DNA from: Candolleomyces eurysporus
Taxonomy: Eukaryota; Basidiomycota; Agaricomycetes; Agaricales; Psathyrellaceae
DNA: 16,592 bases
NCBI GenBank assembly: GCA_027579435.1
Contig: JANBPK010001389.1
Span: 1 to 16,592, forward strand
Reading direction: 5' to 3'
The position numbers were made by a program, and so were the translations under genes. The notes under the pieces are model-generated. The model saw nothing but the letters and a program-made list of their open reading frames with translations. It was not told the DNA's origin and did no database searches. Shown here piece by piece: positions 10,206-16,592 of this stretch (position 1 is the first letter of the stretch; each line of letters begins with the position of its first letter).

Positions 10206-11358
10206 GAAGACTACAGCAAATTTTAACATAAGCAAGTAGTACGACAATTATCAATTACCATAGATCTGTGTTCAGGAGTGAATTTTTGAAAGTCAATAAG
10301 TAGGCTAAACTCAAAACCCGGTGTCAAGTTACGTTGGGGAAGTGGACGACAGAGCCAGCAACTTACGGTGCTGCATTGCACTCAGGTGCGCATGTATAAA
10401 AGCGCGTACAACGCATCCATACTCTCCACAAGGAATTGTCGATGGAACCCCCAGCAGTCGTGAACCAAAGAGATTGGGAAAATGGGCTACCCCCCATTCA
10501 ACCCTTTCCTTCAACTCCAACTCCAAATTTGACTCAAATCTTCACGGAGAAACGGACGTTCGGTTAACTAGATGTGCGCAGTTCTATGAACCTTCACTAC
10601 TCCCCCTTCCAGTCCAAACTGTCTTTTGGAGTCGCAGGCAGTGGTTGGTGTGTATTCCTGGTGCATGGAGTTATTTTATCGAAAACAAGCCTTGCCTTGC
10701 TTCGCTACGGCATTGGGATCTCGGTGAGGCTCTGGATTGTTCCAATGTTGACTGGCTTTGAATATGACAAAATTCATTGATATCAGGTTATCCTTCAGTT
10801 TGTGAGTTGCTTGAGGTAAGATGTTTACTGTGCTTATAGCTTAGCTTTGAACACAATGTCAGTCAGTGAATCTGCGAGCGTATTATTGTGGACCCCGGTT
10901 TGAGGGCGTCAATGGCGTGTGCTAACGGTATCTGGCCATTGCGACGCCGAGATCACAGAGAAGGCGCCGAGAGGCTGGCTGAAGGCAACACCGTTCTCTT
11001 GAATTCCATCTATTGGCATAGTTGGAAATACCTGAANTTTTAATCGGTGTGCAGCTTTTGAGCTTACCTTTTAGCGATGCCTGATAATAGCAATTCCTTA
11101 TAATAGAAGATGAGAGTTTTGGCAGTTTGGTCTGAATCACGACGTATAGTAGACCCTTCCTACAATACTGAGGTCAAAGCGGGAACAATTACCGGTATCA
11201 AAGGATGCAGAACGGGCGAAAGAGGTGGTCAAAGGCAGCTGCCAAGACATAAACAGAGGTAGACTGATCGAGGGCCTATCTTTCAAGATACTTAGGGGAT
11301 TTCTTTTGCGACGACGTTTCATGGGTAGCGAGAAAGTCGCCTCCGCAGCCATTGGGTT
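10206..11358. other. Intergenic region between repeat units B and C
   Basis: About 1.15 kb without a supported gene. The longest open frame (10321-10761) has no recognisable domain and overlaps a repeat-like block, so it is not called. One N lies at 11037. The block at 10628-10686 resembles the upstream DNA of copy C. Nothing else stands out. Confidence 0.5.
10628..10686 (+). repeat. Remnant of the NLR upstream block
   Basis: This stretch contains GTCGCAGGCAGTGG, then GGTGCATGGA, then TTATCGAA. The same three blocks, in the same order and similar spacing, occur at about 11402-11457 upstream of copy C, and the first block also occurs near 1653 upstream of copy A. It looks like an orphan piece of the duplicated upstream region, left by a partial duplication or deletion. 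It is short, so chance similarity of part of it cannot be excluded. Confidence 0.45.
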
Positions 11359-12931
11359 TGTATATTCTACGTTCGGTACTCCATGAGAATTGAAGCTTGA
11401 AGTCACAGGCAGTGGTCGATTTGGTGGTACCAGTGCATGGACGNTTTTTTNATCGAAGATTTCACGCAAATTCATCGCCCCCCTCAAAAACATACCTTGA
11501 CTCGAACCCGCAAAAGGTAATCTACCCGCACGATTTTGATCTCATGTCAGGCTCAACACAGAGCTATACAGGCCCTTCCTCAACTCTCCAAACTCTCATC
11601 GAGGCTTCATTGCTGTGGTCGCCCGTATGGCCCCTAAACCCAAGGAGAGAATCATCAACTCTTTCGTTGTTGGTTCCGGCTCCCTGATCTCCTCCTCTAA
11701 ATGGCATCCTAGAGACGGGCTGGAGATCCCTCGTGGTCAATCGGCAGGAGAAGGTTTGCCAGGCCATGTTCATGCCCCACCACCGGTGGAGAAGCAGGAG
11801 GGCTCGTCTGTGGATCCGGCAATCCCGGTCACCACATCTGAGCATCTGTTGCCGTCCCATTCCAATACGGCCGCAAGCGCCCACAGCAACTCATCGCCCA
11901 TGGAGCATACCGCGTCTATATCGATGTTTGCAAATGCACAGAGGTTCAACGTGGAAAACATGATCAACGTCGGTTCCTCTCAAAATGTTCAAATTGGTCA
12001 GGGTAATCGGATAGATGGTATGTTGCATGTTTGCATGACCGTCTTACTCAACGAACGATTCTCAACTTCGATGTTTTGACCCACAGGCTGGAAGATGCTG
12101 TTAGAGAACACTGCCTCAAATGCCCTCCATGACTCCAGGACTCGATTTGATCCACCGAAATGTGATGAAGATACTCGCGTCGAAGTTACCAAGGAGCTCG
12201 TGGATTGGATCCAAGATCGCGATGGTCCCCAGCGTTTGCTTTGTATGACCGGAGCAGCAGGAGCGGGAAAATCAGCGCTACAGCAAACGATAGCTGAGCT
12301 TTGCTCGGGCTCCAACACCCTTGGCTCGGCATTCTTCTTTTCCGCGGGAGACCCCACTCGAAACGACTTAACTCACATCGTACCGACTATCGCATGCCAA
12401 ATAGGCCTACACAACTCAGCCTTGCAAGATGCCATGGCCAAGGCCGTCGAAAAAGATCCCCTTATCTTCGGCAAAAAGATCAAGACTCAGATGGACACAC
12501 TCGTAGTTTCGCCCTTCAAACGCGTCTGTGCGAGCGGGGAACTGGACCGCAATACCTTTCCCCATGCCATCTTGATCGACGGTCTCGACGAATGTTCCGG
12601 GGAAGAGAACCAAGCGGAGCTCCTATCCACCATCAAACATTGTCTCCTCGATAACGATCTCCCTTTCCGCATCTTCCTCGCCAGCAGGCCAGAATGGGCC
12701 ATACGCAGCACGCTGGACCCGGACCCAGAAGGGTACCTCTACCAACTCGCATACCACATCAAGCTCAGTGACAAGTACGATGCGACGGCAGATATTCGTC
12801 GCTACTTGTGGAGGAAACTTCGAGACATCGGCAGGCGAAGCCGCGACCGTCGAGCACATTCTCATTTGTGGCCAACGCAGAGGGACATCGAGAAGCTCGT
12901 GGAGGCAGCTTCAGGCCAGTTCATCTACGCC
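11359..12931 (+). repeat. Tandem NLR repeat unit C (truncated on the right)
   Basis: The left edge, near 11359, matches the upstream DNA of copy A (TATTCTACG followed by a GGCAGTGGTCGAT block). Intron 1 (12018-12086) is identical to that of copy B. Similarity to A and B stops abruptly at about 12930-12931, inside exon 2 after the codons for G-Q-F-I-Y-A. All later NLR sequence is missing and the next gene starts at once. Two Ns lie in the left flank at 11444 and 11451. Confidence 0.7.
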
Positions 12932-12937
12932 AAACGA
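11627..12937 (+). CDS. NACHT-domain NLR-type NTPase, copy C, 3'-truncated and open into the next gene
   Basis: Exon 1 is 11627-12017 and exon 2 starts at 12087; intron 1 has 69 bases. The NLR part codes for about 412 residues before the break, with the frame open for 414 codons to 12937. Walker A G-A-A-G-A-G-K-S (186-193), Walker B I-L-I-D-G-L-D-E and F-L-A-S-R-P-E are intact, so the NACHT core could still bind nucleotide. Missing are the ~280 residues equivalent to 418-694 of copy A, including the winged-helix-like part, the later introns and the 3' UTR. No stop codon ends the NLR part: its frame enters the downstream membrane gene in phase, reading ...Y-A-K-R-M-S-T-P. If the N at 13005 is real the fused frame ends at 13015; if it is a surplus base the frame continues through the whole downstream gene. 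It may therefore be a pseudogene, a truncated NLR or the front half of a chimera. Confidence 0.75.
11987..12017 (+). other. RHIM/PP-like amyloid-type motif in NACHT copy C
   Basis: Residues 121-129 of copy C read V-Q-I-G-Q-G-N-R-I, the best match of the three to the RHIM core pattern. A similar N-x-I-N-V-G block lies about ten residues upstream. As in A and B, the motif ends precisely at the exon 1 boundary. The amyloid assignment is by pattern only. Confidence 0.5.
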
Positions 12938-15244
12938 ATGTCGACGCCCGCCGCTCCCTCTCAGAACGACACGGGATCCCCGCCAACCCCAGTTCCTCAA
13001 CTCTNCCCTCAGTGAACCAGTCATTGAACAGGGTCATAATCGACCTCCATTGGGACAGCGAGGCACCACCTTGACTGTGGTAAACTCGCCAACCCCGTCT
13101 GGTGACCCAGAGAAGAACCAGGATGACGACCGCAAGATCGAAGACGACTCTCACAACTCGGACGAGAAGACCCAGGATGGACACCAGCCCCGGAACGCAG
13201 ACGAAAACTCATCGTCGGAGTCCAGGATCGACGATGTTGCTAATCCGGCGGAAGTTACGCCTCGCTGGCAGCGCATTGCGAAGGATTTGGTCATTCTGCT
13301 CGCCATCCTTTTCATGATTCTGTGGCCATGGGTATTCTTTGGGGTCGTTCAAGCGAAGAAGGGAGTGCAGATGCACGCTCGACTCGCAGAAACCATCGAT
13401 CAATACCCGCAACGAGTGGCCTTCGTAGTCACCTTCATCGGAACCATCAATCGCCTCATTGCGACCTTTCTCTTCGGCCAGACGATCGTGAGGCTTGGCC
13501 AAGAGCTGATCGCTGCGAACATCCGCCGGGAAGTGACTGTTTTCGGGGTGTCAGCATTGCTGGCGTTCCGTCATATGAGTATGGTGTGGGGAATTGGGCA
13601 GTGGAGGCAGATGAAAAACGGGAAGGGACGGTGGGCGATACTGGCGTTGCTGCTGGCTGCCTTGGGCGCTTTCTTGCTGGTTCCGTCGGGGACAGCGGGT
13701 TTGATCAATCCTGGGCAGTTTAACAAGACGGCGGAACTCAGAGGGACAGAGTTGGACTTTACCTCCACCGATCCCGAGTGCTTAACGTGGTTGGAAGCTA
13801 ACAGGGTTGTGAACAAGTGTGACTGGACGGTATGCCAGCGTTTGCTACTCGCCAGTTGACGGACACTAATGAACTTGCGAAATGTCTTAGAACTTTGCAG
13901 GCACGCAATTCACAAAGTGCCTCGGGGAGAACCAGATACTGGACGTGCTCGATTCTGGCAGGGCCAACGTAAGTCTTTCTCAGACGTCAATCGGTCGTTC
14001 ATACAAACGATTCACTTTACAGATGCTCTCTGTCCTCGGCATCAATAACGAGACAAGTTCCTTGGACCAACTCGGTGGCGAAGGCGGGATTCGGTTCCTT
14101 GGCTCACCGAAAGGTGTTCTCCCCATTGGTCCCAATGGCATCCCGGCCTTTAACACCCTCGTGACCGAGTCGAATCCTTTCGTCGACGACGCCATCCGTC
14201 GGCGAATGGTTTCATACAACTACACCCTCAACCAACAAGGACTCGAGAGCCGTGTCAACTGCTTTTACGAAAACAGTAGTCCTATCAGGTATCGCAGCAT
14301 TGACAACATCAACACAACTAGGGTTGTCAGCGCAAATGGGACATGCGACTCGGGGGCCGGTCTGGAAGAGCTCTTAGACATTGTTCTGGACTACTTTACG
14401 TTGAACACCAACAACACTCTAAGCTCTTGGGCGTGCAAGCAGACTCCTCAGCCTGGCTCTCAGGACTCCACCTACTTCTTCTATCTCCGTGGCAAGCAGA
14501 ACTATGCAGAGTCCATCGGCAACATCACCTGTCAGATATCCCCATTACGCGCTCAAGACTACTCCGTACAGTACTTGTCGGGGCCGCGATACTTTACCTC
14601 GCAGGCAATCACCAGCGTTGCTCCCCAGCCAACGACCTTTCATCGATACATCGAAGGGGCGCTAAATGGTTTAGGGAACATTATCTGGGAGAGCCAAAGC
14701 TGGACCGCCAATGTTGTTGCCGAGGCTGTGNTTTTCGTTGGGGGCTAAGAACTTGAATATATCAACGCCCGAACACCACCCCGAGTACATCAAACTGTTC
14801 GAGAAAATGATTGAGGGAATGCTGGCGTACGAGGTGGGTCTTTCACGCTCTTATCCCCGTTTGCGTATATTCGGTTTCTCATTACTGTTGTCCAGGCAAC
14901 GTATTCGCGACTGATCTACTCACTTGGAGCTAATCCACCACCGACGTGCATTCGCAATGTCACTGGGTTAGTGACTTACTCCGTGAAGGGTTGGTACATC
15001 TCAGATGCCACCACCCGGGCAGGACTCCTCATCCCGATGACGTTAATAAACATGGCATCACTCAGCCTCCTCCTCGTCTGCTTCGCCATCGGCAGATTCA
15101 GGTATACCTACAACTTCGATGCGACAGATAACATCTCGTTGCTGACCGCACTTNATTCCCGGGGTGGAGCGAGGAACGGGTGGAGAGGTCGAATGGCGAA
15201 ACACGGTCAAATTTCCTCAGGCTCTGCCCGAAGCGAGGGTCTAA
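12938..15244 (+). CDS. Multi-pass membrane protein with large ectodomain, unknown function, 4 exons
   Basis: Exons are 12938-13829, 13891-13968, 14023-14833 and 14896-15244, with introns of 61, 54 and 62 bases. Dropping the Ns at 13005, 14731 and 15154 gives one frame of 708 aa. Residues 1-110 are hydrophilic and Asp/Ser/Pro-rich, probably cytosolic and disordered. Membrane segments lie near 114-137, 160-180 and 231-250. Residues ~255-632 form a large domain with several Asn-x-Ser/Thr sites and Cys residues, so it is probably lumenal or extracellular. A last membrane segment at ~635-660 precedes a short tail containing V-E-W-R and F-P-Q-A-L-P. Proteins of this layout are frequent in Agaricomycetes, but I know no function. 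The ATG lies about 7 bases after the break in NACHT C, so the native promoter seems lost. Expression may depend on the NLR promoter and may yield a NACHT-membrane fusion of about 1122 aa. Confidence 0.75.
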
Positions 15245-15654
15245 GCTCGTGGCGCATCGACGTCTCTCTTCCCATTGGGCCTTCTCATTTCTGTTATTTT
15301 TTATATTGTAATTCTATCGTAGCAATTCATGGCCTTGTAGGTGTAGTACGTATATGATAGCGACGACGCTTTCTATCCCTCCCTTATGACTCGTACTCCT
15401 CGATGTGTAATTATTCAGACCCACCGCTACCGCTGACAAATATATGGGCCAGTGGATCTCTAGTTCGCATATTGTCAAACGATGCCCCGAGGAACGTATT
15501 CGTGCACACATCAATATTCAACACCTACACAACAGACTGCAATTGATACTACAATGTCCACGTTCATGATGATCGAGAAGTACTGTTCCCGGCTTGATCG
15601 TGAACAAGGAAAAGCAAAGCAGGTATGACTTCAAGCCTAGTGCAAATCCCCCTT
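15245..15654. other. Convergent intergenic region after the 708-aa membrane gene
   Basis: There is no gene here. The left part should be the 3' UTR of the plus-strand membrane gene, with AT-rich DNA at about 15295-15320 where polyadenylation signals could lie. An open frame on the minus strand continues into this stretch from 15997 but shows no protein-like features below about 15655, where a better reading frame stops. Confidence 0.5.
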
Positions 15655-16561
15655 CACTCATCATCGTCTTCAACGCGAACGATCTTGCAGAGCTCGGATA
15701 TCTGGGAGGGAAGCTTGGATGAATCATGAGGGGCCTGATGCCGACCTGAGCCTTAGTTTTACCATTTGACACGGCCCATCCCATTCCTTTGAAATAGACG
15801 GTGAGCGACGTTAGACGTGAGAAAGATACGGTACATTTATCACTCCTATAAATGTGCTTTCCATAGTGTGCCTGGTTTAGAAGGTTCCATACAGTCTTCT
15901 TGACGTCGTCCTCGGAGGGGTCAGCCTCCCAGAAGCCCGCCATGGCCAACAGCACAACCGACAGTTTTGAGGTAGAATTAGTAGATCTCCTTCCCACTGG
16001 AGTCTCTGAAAGGTAAGCTGATCAGTACTAATACATAAAGACTTGCGCGAGGTACTGGGAAGTGTTCTCCAAGCGGACCATTGTTCTTGGCCTTGTAGTC
16101 ACTATTTTTACCGAAGATGAGTACCCAACTAAAGAATCACTGGCAACGCTGGGGATGATACACGCTCCGTTTCTGAGAGACACTGGGGAGGCTGTTTTTC
16201 AAGACGACTTGCTGAGAGCTGAATGCTGAGCGGACTGGCGGTATCAACCCAAATCCTTCCACCTTCTAACCCTGCCACCAGAGTGAAAAAAGGTGCTTGC
16301 TTTGAGTTATGAGACCTCATGAGCTCTATGGCTTTCCTACATCGAAGATGGGAAGGACGTCCTCATGGGGATCCGCTCTGGGTGAGGACAATCCGATGTT
16401 TCCTTGGGAGTTCTCCACCATAATATTGGTCGTTAGGGGTCGCCCTGCTTCGTACCCAGGACCGCTTCATCAGCAAAGAGAAGAGAGTGAACGAGGTCTT
16501 TGGATGATACAAACATTCCCATTGAGCCGACCGAAAGCATTGTCTGCATCTGTTCTCTCAT
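15655..16561 (-). CDS. Possible spliced minus-strand gene, unresolved
   Basis: Several pieces look coding on the minus strand, but I cannot join them into one consistent model. The last piece reads I-S-E-L-C-K-I-V-R-V-E-D-D-D-E and stops at 15657-15655; it follows a GTAAAA...CCCAG intron-like stretch. Another (about 15,950-15,850) contains L-L-A-M-A-G-F-W-E-A-D-P-S-E-D-D and K-K-T-V-W-N-L-L. Near 16561 an ATG opens a frame of ~36 codons followed by an intron-like stretch with a clear CTAAC branch site. Phases of some pieces disagree, so it may be a decayed gene, a gene with unusual introns, or partly chance. No family is recognised and no function is proposed. Confidence 0.25.
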
Positions 16562-16592
16562 CCATCTACCCTTTTTCTGTCGGCTAGTTTAT

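Noticed and set aside
10321..10761. Plus-strand open frame of 146 aa
   Set aside because: It has no domain, its apparent start is not an ATG in a convincing context, and its right half overlaps a block repeated upstream of the NLR genes.
1619..12931. Transposon or LTR element as the cause of the array
   Set aside because: No terminal inverted repeats, long direct terminal repeats, target-site duplications or transposase/reverse transcriptase motifs were visible at the unit edges or between the units.
16309..16587. Plus-strand open frame of 92 aa at the right edge
   Set aside because: There are no protein features; the minus strand has better splice signals over the same DNA.
1..16592. tRNA, rRNA or CRISPR features
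   Set aside because: No cloverleaf with the expected T-loop and D-loop motifs, no rRNA-like conserved stretch and no spaced short repeats were seen.

Overview
The window looks like nuclear DNA of an Agaricomycete (mushroom-forming basidiomycete). The genes are cut by short GT-AG introns of roughly 44-75 bases. The dominant genes are NACHT NTPases of the mushroom NLR type, and the other proteins are multi-pass membrane proteins of fungal character. Nothing bacterial, viral or transposon-like was recognised.

Layout. (1) 220-1225 (+): a four-exon gene for a FAR-17a/AIG1-like membrane hydrolase, behind a CT-rich promoter stretch. (2) 1991-4276 (+): NACHT gene A, complete, four exons, about 694 aa. 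(3) 6384-4600 (-): a six-exon gene for a multi-pass membrane protein of about 495 aa, convergent with A. (4) 6385-7623: no gene supported. (5) 7728-9986 (+): NACHT gene B, a paralogue with the same exon plan, about 685 aa. (6) 10206-11358: no gene, but a short remnant resembling the DNA upstream of A and C. (7) 11627-12937 (+): NACHT gene C, cut off inside exon 2. (8) 12938-15244 (+): a four-exon gene for a 708-aa membrane protein with a glycosylated-looking ectodomain. Its ATG lies only about 7 bases after the break in C and in the same reading frame, so C and this gene can be read as one fused protein of about 1122 aa. (9) 15655-16561 (-): coding-like pieces that I could not resolve into one gene.

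The three NACHT copies form a tandem array with related flanks. A and B share the 3' UTR and downstream DNA up to a sharp edge. B and C share an identical first intron. A and C share far-upstream DNA. Each copy ends exon 1 with a short N/Q/G-rich stretch whose core in B and C fits the RHIM-type amyloid pattern V-Q-I-G-x-x-N-x-I, placed just before the NACHT module. This is the architecture expected of a fungal NLR that signals by amyloid templating, and it is the most interesting observation here. Any function in non-self recognition or programmed cell death is inferred from the NLR family, not shown by the sequence.

Sequence quality matters. There are 12 isolated N characters. All seven inside coding exons act as one surplus base: dropping each restores the expected frame. 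Protein lengths given here assume those Ns are dropped.
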